A stretch of 64,000 bases of DNA from Neoceratodus forsteri. Lineage: Eukaryota > Chordata > Ceratodontiformes > Ceratodontidae. Position numbers and translations under genes: made by a program. The notes beneath the pieces were generated by a model. The model saw only the letters and a program-made list of their open reading frames with translations, did no database searches and had not been told where the DNA came from. Below are positions 1 to 10,950 of the stretch, piece by piece. How positions within the stretch are numbered: the stretch's first letter is position 1; each line of letters starts with the position of its first letter. The DNA is taken from the NCBI GenBank assembly GCA_016271365.2, contig JADMNL010000023.1, positions 609,550,001 through 609,614,000 on the forward strand, in the 5' to 3' direction.

Positions 1-1128
1 AGAACTCAGAAGGTAGTATCAGAATTTTTCCTCTGCTCCTTTTGCTCTGCCTTGTAGGGTACCACAGGGCTCTGTGCTTCCCCATGTTGTTCATGGTGTT
101 TATGCTGCCGTTCAGATATTATAAGGCATTATGGGCTGAGTTTCCACTGCTATGCAGATGACACTCAGTTCAATATGTCCTTTGTATCTGAACAAGATGA
201 CGCCTTATCGGTCTTTAACAACTGCCTCTCTGAGATTCAGGACTGGATGAGTGCTAACTGGTTAAGACCAAATCCAGACAAGACTGTGGTGCTGGTAGTG
301 GACCTGGGTCACCCTGTAGAGAAGTTGACTCCTGGGTTGCCCTCTGGCCATATTCTATGGGGTAACCAGTTGAGACCTTCTGAACAGGTGCAGAATCTGG
401 GAGTAATTCTTGACAATGGACTGATGCTGAAGGTGCAAGTGTCAACCATTGTCAGGTCTGCCTTTACCATCTGAGGAATACTGCCTGGATAAAACATCTA
501 GTTCCATACGATGACCTTCTGGTACTGGTCCGCGCCTTTGTTTCTCCCGTCTTGACTACTGCAATGCTCTATAACTAGGGTTGCCGGGTGGATCTCTATT
601 GCCTGCAGCTGGTGCAGAACACGGCAGCCAGGTTGTTGACTGGATTGGGAAGAATGTGCCACATCACACCTGTGCTGCATGAACTTTACTGGCTGCTGGT
701 GCGATGGAGAATCATCTTTAAGGTTGCATTGCTGACCTACAAGACCCTACACGGTCAGGGACTGGGCTACTGCAAGATCTCCTTCTACCCTACTGCCTTC
801 TCCATTCACTCCACTCCACCGGCGAGGGATTGCTAGAGATTCCCAGGGTCCATTTTAAGTCATCGGGCAGAGATTTTTCTTTTGTGGCTCTGACCCTGTG
901 GAATTCCTCACTGGCCGGATTCGAGAGTGTTATCCACAGAGTCATTCAAGGCAGCTTTGAAAACTTACTTATTTGAACAGACTTCTAATGGATAATTTAT
1001 ATGTTGTATTAACTGTTTTAGTTTTATATTTATATTTATAATTATGTTGTTGATTGTTTTATTATGTACCTGCGCTTTGATTTCTGAAAAGTGCAATATA
1101 AATAAATCCTGATTGATTGATTATTTCA
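1..1128 (+). mobile_element. L2-like LINE, RT C-terminal half and 3' end
   Basis: This is the 3' portion of a non-LTR retrotransposon; the element continues upstream of the window. A reverse-transcriptase motif YADDTQ is encoded at 151-168, preceded by a degenerate VPQGSVL-type block at about 55-80. The frame at 175-474 reads CLSEIQDWMSANWLRPNPDK and then NLGVILDNGL, which are typical of the thumb region of L2/CR1-group RTs. After a stop and frame changes, 588-836 carries LVQNTAARLLTG and LLVRWRIIFKVALLTYK, the usual L2 C-terminal block. The end (about 1,070-1,128) reads gaaaagtgcaatataaataaa followed by a short tgattgattgatt repeat, the kind of 3' tail L2 elements use. Multiple stops show it is dead. 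A closely related 3' end lies at 6,797-7,133. Confidence 0.85.
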
Positions 1129-1149
1129 GTAATTTTATTCAGTCAGTGA

Positions 1150-2738
1150 TGATCAACCTTTATGGAAGTGCTGCCTGTCTACAACAGAGGGAGGAGAGGA
1201 GCTCCATGCTAAAGACTTCAACTCATGGTTGAAAGAATGGTGCTGAGGGGTATAGTTATACTGGAGACTGGGGCTCTACCTGGAGGAATCAGAGGTTGTA
1301 CTGGGGGGGCAGACTAACTGCATCCATCCAGGAAGGGAATGGCAGTCCTCACTAGATGGTTTACATGTAACTTTGACAGACATTTAAACTAGTCAAAGGG
1401 GTGGTGGAAGGCAAGGGTGCAGAAACTGTCCACAGGTTGTTATGGAGAGTAGCAAAATACTAAGGAAAAGATTCCCACTAGAATGAAAGACAATCAAGAT
1501 AGCAAGAGATTAGCATGGTAGGAAGAGGGGTGAAGCAGGTAATATGAAAAGGACAAGGAGGGGAACAGCTAGAAAATGTGGGAAGAGACAAGAGTAGGAC
1601 TAACAAAATCTGGACAGCCACATGTGCCAGTGCCAGAATTCTGGGAAATGGGATACCACACTTGGAGCAACCATGGCTGAGGCAGACCTGTATATTGTGG
1701 CCATCCAGAAACATGGTGCACTAGATAGCCATGACTGGGAAATAGTCATACCTGATGACACAATGTTTAGAAGAGACAGGGTAGAAAGGAAAGGTGGGGA
1801 GTGGTGCTTTATGTTATGAAAATATAAACCCAACAAGGTACAGGAACTTGGGGAGGTTAAGGTGCTGTGGGTCACCCTCGAGTCAGGAAACAGAGCCACC
1901 ACTAGGATAGGAGTGGTATATAAGCCTCTGACACAGAGGGTGGTTATATAAAGAAATGTTGGAAGACGTGAGGCAAAATGGCTAGGAACTGGGAGGCGGT
2001 GCTGTTGGGGAACTTAAATCTGACAGATGTAGAGTGAAGTCTACCTGCTGCAGCATCAGCTAGTAGTAGAGACATCCTGGACTCCTTCAGGTGACATTTT
2101 TCAGGCAGCTAGTTAGTGGACCCACTCTTGGTGGGAAATATTGGATCTGGTACTTACTAATGGGGATGGTGTTGAGGATGTCAGAGTAGGAAGTCATCTG
2201 GGGACCAGTGACCATCACACAGTGTGTTTTAATATAAGAATGGCTATGGAATCTAATCACACAAGGGTGAGGGTCCTGGATTTCAGAAAGGCTGACTTTA
2301 CAGAGATGGGGAATGCCTCCAGAGGACCTAGCTGGAGAGATGTCATGGGTGGGAGAAAGCAAATGGACCAGATTAGAATAGGGCATAATAAAGGCAACAA
2401 ACCTGTTCATCAGGCAGATAAGCAAAAGCAGGAGGAGGAGAACATTATGATTCTTGAGGGAAGTGGCAGAAAAGGTAATGTCAAAAACAGTGGCATTCAG
2501 AAGGTATAAGGAGACCCAGACAGGACAGTGAAGTGTATCTGGGAAATAGACGGGGCAGGCAAAGCAGTAAGGAGTAAAGCCGCAAGCTGAGGAAAAGAAT
2601 AGCCCAGGGAGTATCAAAGAGGAACAAGATATTCTTCAGGTATGTTAGTGAGGAAAGGAAGACAAAGGGAGGGATCCTATGGTTAATAAAGGATGGAGGG
2701 ATTGTACAGAGGTGGACCAAGAAAATGCAAACTTCTTA
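1150..2738 (+). mobile_element. CR1-like LINE (copy A), ORF1 end and ORF2 endonuclease part
   Basis: Degenerate 5' half of a CR1-like LINE. The stretch 1,200-1,400 matches in layout the ORF1 C-terminus and ORF1/ORF2 linker of the better copy at 19,618-23,337 (ending in a run like acatttaaactagtcaaa). From about 1,620 the apurinic-type endonuclease domain follows: GKWDTTLGATMAEADLYIVA-like text, then LWVTLESGNRATTRIGVVYKP in pieces, then DLVLTNGDGVEDVRVGSHLG followed by TSDHHTVCFN at 2,141-2,240, which carries the conserved SDH catalytic motif. A linker DFRKADFTEMGN and a lysine/arginine-rich segment to 2,738 lead towards the RT. The RT itself resumes at about 3,891 in the same orientation, so copies A and B are probably one element split by an insert. 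Stops and frameshifts throughout. Confidence 0.82.
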
Positions 2739-3890
2739 ATTTTACAGTGGGGTCTCTAAACCTACAAATCTGATTGGCTAGCTGGCATCTCAATGCCATG
2801 GTAAATCCTGACATTGCCCACAGAAGAGGTGCCAGTCAGTTGCATCTGAGTCCCAGTTACAGAAATCCATCCAACCCCAAAAATGAAAACATTGAAGTTG
2901 CCATGTTTGGTCCCCGCAAACCACTATGGAAAACCACAGTTTCAAACAAGATGCTGACTTTCAAGAAAGAAATCCTGAATCAGCTTTCCTTAACATAAAG
3001 ATTTGTTTGTTTTTTTCCATTTTTCCGTTACACACATACTTAATATGTCACTACTACAAGTTGCTGCAAGTGCATACTCTCTGTCACCTCATTTTCATAT
3101 CACAAACACTCACTGCTGCAGTACCCAGCAAAACATACAACCACACTTCTTTCCACTTCACCAGAAACTCGCCTTGTCAGCCATCTTAACTGTATCACAA
3201 CTGCAGCTACCTACCTCAGGACTGTCATTCGCAAGCCCAAATCCACTTTACTTTGCTTTACGGAAACCCTTTTTTAACGGTCTCGTCCCTCCATGATGCT
3301 CGTGCTCCATCCTGGTTTCATAATTATGAAGAATGCCAGAGTCCAATCACTATAAGAAAATACCAATGGATTCAAACCATTACCTTCTCTGTACAGCAAA
3401 ACCCAGTCACCTGGAACCACATTCTGAATAAGGGGCTGTGTCTTTACAAACAGACAAAGAAAAAAGCAGAATTTGCAGGCTCTATCTTAAACAAATATCC
3501 CAGCATTCTCTCTTACTGTAAACACCACTCTGTCTGTTGGCAGTGGGGAGGGGTGCATTATTCTGCCTAACAGGGAACTATTTTTTCTGGTGCAACAAAA
3601 ATTTAATAAAAATGACTTTAAAGTATCAAACTGTATTCTTCAATAATTTTTGTTAGAAAAAGTGGATGGGGCCATTGTATAATCAGAATAAACCACTCCA
3701 GGGTGTGGGTTATGCTGGGATTTACCCACTTCTAGTGTGGTTTACTCACTCGACCTCCGGATCCATGATGAAATCACACCAGGTGTGTTTAAATCGCAGT
3801 ATGACTCACACTCTGTCATGGTTTATTGCTTAAACATATACTTCTGCTCAATGTTAGCAGTAAAAAAAGGGAGGGACCACAAATAAGCAC
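2739..3890. other. Unclassified 1.15-kb insert splitting a CR1-like LINE
   Basis: The LINE sequence stops near 2,738 in the segment just before the RT and resumes near 3,891 at the segment that follows it in other copies (compare 23,341-23,640), so this block looks inserted. It contains short open frames (2,774-2,998, 74 codons; 3,003-3,296; 3,253-3,570) that I do not recognise, a T/C-rich stretch around 3,000-3,250, and the small palindrome at 3,687-3,827. A possible TA-plus-CAGT edge (tacagtggggtctct near 2,744) could be a transposon end but the partner end is not convincing. I cannot assign it to a family. Confidence 0.45.
3687..3827. mobile_element. 141-bp imperfect palindrome, probable MITE
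   Basis: The left arm begins aataaaccactccagggtgt and the right arm ends cactctgtcatggtttatt; reverse-complementing the right arm gives aataaaccatgacagagtgt. The similarity continues inward for about 60 bp on each side (for example gatttacccacttctagtgt against gatttaaacacacctggtgt), leaving a loop of some 15-25 bp around 3,753-3,767. No coding capacity and no clear target duplication. The structure fits a small foldback-type MITE, superfamily unknown. Confidence 0.6.
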
Positions 3891-5838
3891 CAAGAGCTTG
3901 GACACCAGTCCTTTTTCTGAGTAGTCAGTCATGAAAGCACTGATTAACCTGACAAAACCATGGGGCCTGATGGGGTGCTAAAGAGCACTGAAGTAGCTCA
4001 GGAGGTTCTAGCTGCACCCCTGGCAGACTTGTTTAACAGTTCACTAGAGACTGGCATGGTCCTGGAGGACTGGAAAAGAGTGGATGTAGTCCCACTCCAC
4101 AAACACAGTATAAGGAGGAGGTTGGAAATTGTAGGCCTGTCAGTCTGACATCTGTAGTAGGAAAATTGATGGAAACACTATTAAAGGAAAGAAAGCGGAA
4201 CACCTGGAATCCAATGGACTTCAGGACTGAGGCAACATGGCTTTATAGGAGGAGCTGTGCCAAACAAATCGAATAGATTTTTTGACTGGTTAACCAAGGT
4301 GATATATCAGGGCGGGGTAGTGGGTGTGGCCTACCTGGACTTCAGCAAGGCTTTTGACATGGTTCCACATAGGAGGCTGGTCAACATGTTGGGCATCATG
4401 CGAATGGGCAATAAAGTGGTAACATGGATAAGGAACTGGCTATGGGATAGGAGGCAGAGGGCTGTGGTAAATGGAGTTCTCTTCAAGGAGGGGAGATTGA
4501 CCAGAAGTGTACCAGAGGGTCAGTACTGGTGCCAGTCCTCTTTAATGTCTTCATTAGTGATGTAGCAGAGGAATGGAAGGGAGGTCTGCCTCTTTGCCGA
4601 TGAAACCAAGATCTGCAACACAGTGGACACTCCAGCGGGGCGAAAAGGATGGAAAGAGAATGAAAATGACTGGAGTGGTCAAAGTTTGGCAGCTGAGGTG
4701 TAATGCAAAAGAGTGCAAAATGATGCAATTGGGTCACAGAAACCGGGTGCAATATAAACTTGGGGGGACTTGCAATGACCAAGTAGGGAAGAGACCTGGG
4801 GTATCATATTGGGGACCTGAAGGTGTCTAAACAATCTGACAAAGTGATTGGAAGAGTTGGTGGGATGTTGGGGTGAATAGGTAAGGGGTATTACCAGCAG
4901 GAAAAGGGAAGTGGTGTTGCCTTACATGGGAAATTGTAAGACCTACTTGGAGTACTGTCTCCAGTTTTGAGACCACATCTCAGAAAAGTCATAGACAGAC
5001 TAGAGGCTGTTCAGAAGAGGGCTACCAAGATTGTACAGGGTCTGCATTAAGGGCCCCATAATGAGAGGCTAAAGGAAGTAAACATATACACCCTGGAAGG
5101 AAGGAGGAGGGGGAATGATCGAGGCCATTAAATACTTCATGGGGTGAATAAGGTACATGTGGGAGATATTTTCTGGAGGAAAGAGTTTGATAGAACAAGG
5201 GGTCATGATTAGAGATAGAGCAAAATTTAATTTTGTCAGTGAAGTTCTGGCAAAATTGGGAATTTTGTCCCATGAAATATTTCTTTGAATTTTGAGCACT
5301 GCGTGAAAAATTTTGCAGGTGAAAATGTAAAATTCTGTCTGCACAATGCAGAATTTCATCCACAAATGAGGAATTTGCCAGCAAATGGCAGAATTTGGCC
5401 ACAAGTGGCAAAATTCCATTATTCACAGGTGAAATTCTGCATTTCATGTGCAGAATTTTGCATTTTTCATATGTGAAATATTTCACGAATGTGTGAAATT
5501 TGCAAAATATTTTATGAAACAAATTTGTGGATTTTGCCCATCTCTATTCATGATATGAAGCTGGAGGGGTAGGTAAAGAGAGATGTGAGAAAATACTTCT
5601 TTACAGACTCAGTGGTGGATGCCTGGAACAGTCTTGCAGTGGAGGTAGTGGGGTGAAAAAGTGGTGGGAATCAAAAAGCCTAGGACAGGCACAAGGGAAT
5701 CATAAGAGATAGGAAAGGGGTAGAAATGAAAGTGCCATAGGCCTGGAAGGATCTACAGTGTAAGCAGCACAGCAAAAAGGGCAGACTGGATGGGCCAAGT
5801 GGCCCTTATCTGCGATCATTTTCTATGTTTCCATGTAG
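3891..5838 (+). mobile_element. CR1-like LINE (copy B), RT domain to 3' end
   Basis: Continuation, most likely, of copy A. The RT begins with MGPDGVLKSTEV at 3,960 and LADLFNSSLETGMVLEDWKR, then VVPLHK, the fingers region of CR1-type RTs. Motif A, YLDFSKAFDMVPHRRLV, is encoded at about 4,332-4,382. The catalytic FADDT motif has become FADET at 4,593-4,607, so a key aspartate is lost. The C-terminal part runs to about 5,700 in several frames and is split by an hAT-like MITE at 5,210-5,546. The 3' UTR ends ...gggcagactggatgggccaa, then cttatctgcgatcattttct and atgtttccatg at about 5,830, the standard terminus of this LINE group in the window. Confidence 0.88.
5202..5554. mobile_element. hAT-like nonautonomous transposon (MITE) with 8-bp TSD
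   Basis: Inside copy B. Terminal inverted repeats: left tagagatagagcaaaatt (starting 5,210), right ggattttgcccatctcta (ending 5,546), which reverse-complements to tagagatgggcaaaatcc. The flanks are gtcatgat (5,202-5,209) and ttcatgat (5,547-5,554), an 8-bp direct duplication with one mismatch. The TIR start (TAGAGATGGGC) and 8-bp duplication are hallmarks of the hAT superfamily. The interior (about 337 bp) has no transposase and is built from many near-repeats of words such as gcagaattt, gcaaaattc and gtgaaat. The host LINE sequence is continuous when the element is skipped. Confidence 0.85.
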
Positions 5839-6796
5839 CTAACCCTGTTACTGTTGGGTTCTTGGTAGCCTCTTTCACTGCTTCTGTAAGCAGCCTATTA
5901 GCCATTACTGTGGACTACTACCTTTCACTCTACAATGCATTGACTTACTACTCAGAAAAAAACATACTTTGAACTCTACATGATGTTGATTGTAAGATAG
6001 GGCACCCCATATGTTTGGTTGGTTACTACCATATTGTGAACAGCACAGTCCCAATTCCTGACCATTAAAACTGGGAGGGCGGGGAATGCACTGCTACTTG
6101 CAATGGGGTTTCAAAGGCTTGTTGCTTTTGAGGAGGAAATTGAGCTTCAGAGTTACCACAACAAAAACAGCACAGGGCAAAAGCAATGCCATCTGCTGGT
6201 AGTTCTACAGATGGTGGGATTATGTTATATAAAAAGTTATGTAATAAATTCATTCATTTAAATGTTAAAATGTTTTGATCATATCCATTTACTATGCACA
6301 GTGATACCCTCAGGGTGGCTGGTACATGCTATACCAGACCTTCCAGTGGCTATAAGGTGGTAGCTACCTAATACTGATTTGTTGATTCCATTGCCTCCCC
6401 TCTCCACCAATTTCAATGCACACTAAGTAATACTGTAATAGTGTGTCTTTTCTAGGTTTATGTCGATTTTTAATAGGATTCATAGAAATGATACAACAAT
6501 TTAGACAAATGTGCCCCTGTTGATTTGCCATTTCTCAATGGTGGTAGCCTAGTTTCTTATTTATGACACAGTGCTCACGCAAGAATTTCTTAAATGCTTC
6601 CATATCTCCACACTGCACTATGCTGCTCAGCAGTTTATGCCAACTAGTAATAACCCTCTGGTAAACCTCATTTCCTTTTTGGTTTTGTACATTTTTCTTT
6701 TATTTGTAAATCATGTGATCTGGTGTAACGAATACATTCATTGAACTGTAGCTCCAAAATATCCAATAACTCTTTATAACTCATAAAATCAGATTT
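5839..6796. other. Unclassified intergenic stretch
   Basis: Between the end of LINE copy B and the L2-like 3' end. I see no open frame with recognisable content, no clear terminal repeats and no tRNA-like boxes. Short frames at 5,790-5,972 (plus) and 6,065-6,253 (minus) have no family features. AT-rich in the second half. Confidence 0.5.
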
Positions 6797-7133
6797 GCAA
6801 GATCTACTTACTCCTTACTGCCCCACCGCTCACTCCCATCCACCAGCGAGGGATTGCTAGAGATTTCCAGGGTCTGGTTAAAACATCTGGGGTGCTTGCT
6901 TTTTCTTATGCTGCCCCTACCCTGTGGAATTCTCTACCTCATCGGTTAAGGAATGCCTGACTGTCTTGAGTTTTAAATCGGAGCTCAAAACATATTTGTT
7001 TATGAGGCTTTTTCTGATGGTTTTTAACTATTTATGGATGTTTATCATTTGATTGTATTGTTCGTACTTTATTGTACAGCCTTGGCACTCAAAAGGCATT
7101 AAGAAATAAAATTTACTTTTACTTACTTACTAC
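6797..7133 (+). mobile_element. L2-like LINE, 3' end fragment
   Basis: Heavily 5'-truncated copy related to the element at 1-1,128. Both share a segment like ccaccagcgagggattgcta followed by gagatttccagggtc, then a block giving LWNSL-type text (ctaccctgtggaattctcta) and a segment encoding LKSELKTYLF-like residues. It ends aaggcattaagaaataaaat and a short ttact/actt repeat at about 7,115-7,133. Confidence 0.8.
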
Positions 7134-7374
7134 ATGTCTCCCTTAGTAGTCCATATTCACAGGAAAACATACCCAAGCTTGCTAGTCATTGTTTCTGAGT
7201 TGCTGATTTCCTGTTACCATTTTTGTTGTCTTCCTCTATATACAGTATCTTAGAAACATAGAAACATAGAAGTTGACGGCAGATAAGGACCGAAGGCCCA
7301 TCCAGTCTGCCCATTTCTTTTCTACCTTATAAATGTGCCATCTGCCTTTGCTCTGTCAGTGACCTATCTATTCA

Positions 7375-10275
7375 TAGTCATTTGTATTGCTCCTTATGCC
7401 TATCCCATGCCTGTTTGAAGCCCTGCACTGTATTCATAGCCACCACTTCTTGTGGTAAGCCATTCCATGCATCTACCACCCTTTCTGTGAAAAAGAATTT
7501 CCTCACATTCCCCTTAATCGGCCTCCCTCTAATCTCATGCTGTGTCCTCTTGTCCTGCTATTTTCTTACATTTAAACATGTTAGACTCTTTCACCTTGTT
7601 TATGCCCTTAAGGTGTTTAAATGTCTCGATCATATCACCTCTCTCCTCCTTTGCTCAAGGGTATACATATTGAGCTCTGTTAATCTGTCCTCATATGTCT
7701 TTTGATGCAGTCCCTGCACCATTTTGGTTGCCTTCTCTGGACTGCCTCAATTTGTTAATGTCCTTGTGAAGGTGTGGCCTCCAATACTGCACGCAGTACT
7801 CCAGATGGGGCCTAACCAATGTCTTGTACAGAGGGATTATTACCTCCCTCCTTACGACTTGTGATAATTCTACTAATACACCCTAACACCCCTAGCCTTA
7901 CCTACTGCTTTAGAGGTCTGCTTGATGATTTTAGGTCATCAGTGATGATGATGCCCAAGTCTCTTTCTTCCTTTGTGACTGCTAGAAACTCCCTCCCAGC
8001 CTATAAGTGGCTTCAGGGTTTCTCTTCCCTATGTGCATGATTTTGCACTTCTTTGCATTAAATCCCAGTTGCCACTCTTCTGACCATTCTGCTAGTTTAT
8101 CCAGATCTCTTCTCATTCTGCCCACCCCATCTGGATCATCTACTCTGTTGCAGATCTGGTGTCATCTGCAAACAGACAAGCCTTACCTCTAGTCCATCTG
8201 CGAGGTCACTAATGAAGATGTTGAATAGGACTGGCCCCAGGACTGATCCCTGAGGTACCCCACTTGTGACTTGCATCTCTTCTGACTGTATACCATTTAC
8301 CACCACTCTCTGTTTTCGCCAGTCAACCAGTTTGCCACCCAGTTGACCAACTTCTGACCCACCCTGAGCCTACCTAGCTTATTTATCAATCTTCTATGTG
8401 GAACAGTGTCAAAAGCTTTGCTGAAGTCAAGGTAGGCTACATCAACTGCTCCCTGGTCCACCACTCTGGTTACCCAGTCAAAGAAATCTATGAGATTAGT
8501 TTGACAGGACCTTCCTTTTGTAAACCCATGCTGTCTTGGATCCTGTGCCCCTATGGATTCCAGGTGTTGCACTATCCTTTCCTTAAGAGTGCCTCCATAA
8601 TCTTGCCCACTACTGAGGTAAGACTGACCGGTCTGTAGTTCCTCGCCTCCTCCCTGCTACCACTCTTGTGGAGTGGGATCACATGAGCCCTTCTCCAGTC
8701 TTCTGGGACCTCTCCTGTGCTCAGAGACTCACTAAACAATTCTGCTAATGGCTCTGCTAGTTTCTCCTTTAGCTCCTTAAGTACCCTGGGATGTATGCCA
8801 TCAGGTCCCATTGCCTATCCACCCTGAGCTTAGCAAGCTCTTGTAGGACCTTTCTTTTGTGAAGGAGTAGTGCTCACCTCCTCCCCTGTGTCCATGATGC
8901 TGAGCTGTGGGCCCTGCCCTACCTTCTCTTCAGTAAATACTGAGCAAAGTATCTATTTAGGATAGATGCCTTTACAGGGTCCTCTCCTCACATACTCCCT
9001 TTTCTCCATTAACTTAGCAATACCCCTCTGGACTTTCTCCTTTCACTAATGTATCTATAGAAAGTCTTGTCACCTTCTTTTACTGTTCGTGCTAGTGTTT
9101 CCTCAGTTTGGGACTTTGCCTGCCTTACTGCCTTACCTGCTTCCCTTAGGGCAGTTTGGTATGCCTCCCTATCTTCATCCCGCTGTGTTCCCTTATATTT
9201 TCTGAAGGTCAGCTTTTGGCTCTGACCTTTTCTGCTACTGTTTTGAGAACCAAATTGGTTTCCTTCTTCTTTTACACTTCCTTTCTGTCAACACAATGGG
9301 ATGTTGCTTCAAGTATTGTATCCTTAATGCTTGCCCACTTTGCCTGTACCTCCTCACCTGTGTTTCTTTTTGCCAGGGCTAGTTAACTCTGTTGGCCATC
9401 TTATCAAAGTCAGCTCCTCTGAAGTCCTATATTTTGCCTTGGAATGGGATGATTTAGATGTAGTAGCCAAATTGAACCATACCATGTGATGGTCACTGGC
9501 CCCCAGGTGACCTTCTACCTGGAGATCTGTGATCCCTTCTTTGTTAGTCAGTACTAGATCTAGGATAGCCCTGTCTCTTGTGGGTTGCTGTACCAGTTGT
9601 TTGAGGCCCTCCCTGCAGGGAATCCACTATGTGTCTAGTTCTGGCCGATGTTCCTGCTGGTATTGACCAATCTGTATCTGGCATGTTGAAGTCTCCCATT
9701 ATCAGAACCTCCCTTTAGCTGTCATGTTTTGTATATCTTCTAACAGTAATGTGTCTATGTCCTCCCTCTGGTCTGGGGCCTGTAGACAACCCCAGTTCTT
9801 ATGGCTGTCCCATTTCCTGTTTCAGGGTGACCCACAGTTCTTCTGGCTCCTTATGTGTATTCTGAATTTCTGTAGCTTTGATATTTTCATTAACATACAG
9901 GGCCACTCCTCCCCCTTTTTGCACCTCGGTCTCTTCTGAACAATACATAGCCAGGTACTGAAGTCTCCTAAGTGTGGTTACTGGTAAACCACGTCTCACT
10001 AATTGCTACTATGTCCAGTTTAGCCTCTGACATTATTGCCTGCAGGTCTGGGATCTTATTTCCCAGGCTGTGAGCATGTGTACATGATTTTCCATTGGCC
10101 AGATTTTGGTGTGTTGGTTGTTGGGTGAAGTTTGGCATTACCCCTGTGCATATTATGGGGAGACAAACCTTTTTCTTACCTGGTGATGCAAATGAGCGGC
10201 AAACACGCTGAATTCCTGTTTGACCACTAGCTGAGGGGAGGGTGTTCTTCCCATTTGACGAGTGGGTGCTACACC
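7375..10275 (-). pseudogene. CR1-like ORF2 (endonuclease-reverse transcriptase) pseudogene, copy C
   Basis: Encodes relics of the enzyme that nicks target DNA and copies the LINE RNA. Reading the minus strand: endonuclease pieces include VTTLRRLQYLAMYCSEETEV and GGGVALYVNENIKATEIQNT (9,799-9,999) and a GASDHHMV catalytic block near 9,480-9,515. The RT follows as MGPDGIHPRVLKELKEKLAE and STGEVPEDWRRAHVIPLHKS (8,572-8,811), HGFTKGRSCQTNLIDFFDW and VAYLDFSKAFDTVPHRRLIN (8,297-8,572), and the FADDT motif at 8,159-8,173. The C-terminus near 7,400-7,500 carries the conserved AWNGLP-type block. Frame changes separate these pieces, so no working enzyme can be made. The same order is seen in the plus-strand sister copy. 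Confidence 0.87.
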
Positions 10276-10289
10276 TCTCCCCATTTGCT

Positions 10290-10945
10290 AGTTTAAATAT
10301 TCTGCAAAGACGTCAAACTTCTGCCCCAATGCACTGACTCCTCTTTAGTCAGATGCAGTCCATCAAATTAAAGAACTTTCGCTCCCAGAACTGTTGCCAG
10401 TTCCCTACAAATCTATGTCCTTTTTCTGGCACCAGTCCTTGAGCCACGTGTTTAGCTCCCTATCTCCCTTCTTCTGACCTTCCGTCCATCTGCTCCCTTC
10501 TCCCAGACTGGCAGGATCTCAGAGAAGGGATGCTGGACGAAATAGATGATAGTTTGTCACCCAGCCTAGTCAGGTGTTCCTTGGTCTCCACAACTGACCG
10601 GCTTGGTGAGATCTATTAGTTCCTATGTGTACTAGGACATCAATGTTTTCTCCTGCTTTGTGAACAATTTAGCAATGCGGTCAGTGTCTCTCCATGCTGA
10701 TGTACCTGGGAGACATCTGACCATCACCCCTGGCTGGAGATGGGTATCAACTCCCCGAATCATGGAGTCTCCTATGATCAGAAGTTTTTGGATTTCCTTT
10801 GTGCTTGTTTAGTTTTGGTTCCTGATTTGGGTGAGTATTGTTGTGCTAGCTCCTGTGCGCAGTGTCCTGCTCTGCAGTGTCTTCTGCCTTTATTTGATTT
10901 CAGAGATAGAGGGTATCTTCTGTTTTTCTTGTAATGCCTTTATTC
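10290..10945 (-). pseudogene. CR1-like ORF1 with SGNH/GDSL esterase-type domain, copy C
   Basis: Minus-strand counterpart of the ORF1 region at 19,680-20,305. The reading contains a GDSMI-type block (about 10,750-10,790, from cccgaatcatggagtctcct), a region equivalent to the HIGTNDL block near 10,630, and a DGLHLT block near 10,350 (from gactgcatctgac on the minus strand). GDS, GxND and DxxH are the block I, III and V residues of SGNH hydrolases, which known CR1-type ORF1 proteins use as an esterase-like domain. The frame is interrupted several times. Confidence 0.7.
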
Positions 10946-10950
10946 TAATG

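Larger units (their letters stand above)
7245..10950 (-). mobile_element. CR1-like LINE (copy C), near full length
   Basis: About 3.7 kb on the minus strand. The 3' terminus lies at 7,250-7,300 (gaaacatagaaacatagaag then ttgacggcagataagg, the reverse of the tail seen on plus copies). Going leftward-to-rightward on the plus strand one meets the RT C-terminus, RT core, endonuclease and ORF1, which is the 3'-to-5' order expected for a minus element. It is a close match, in opposite orientation, to the plus-strand copy at 19,618-23,337 along its whole length, including the ORF1 start region near 10,940. Despite this good preservation each ORF has frameshifts and stops. It belongs to the youngest LINE layer in the window. 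Confidence 0.9.

Noticed and set aside
2087..2617. 176-codon minus-strand frame
   Set aside because: It is the antisense of the LINE endonuclease/linker on the plus strand.
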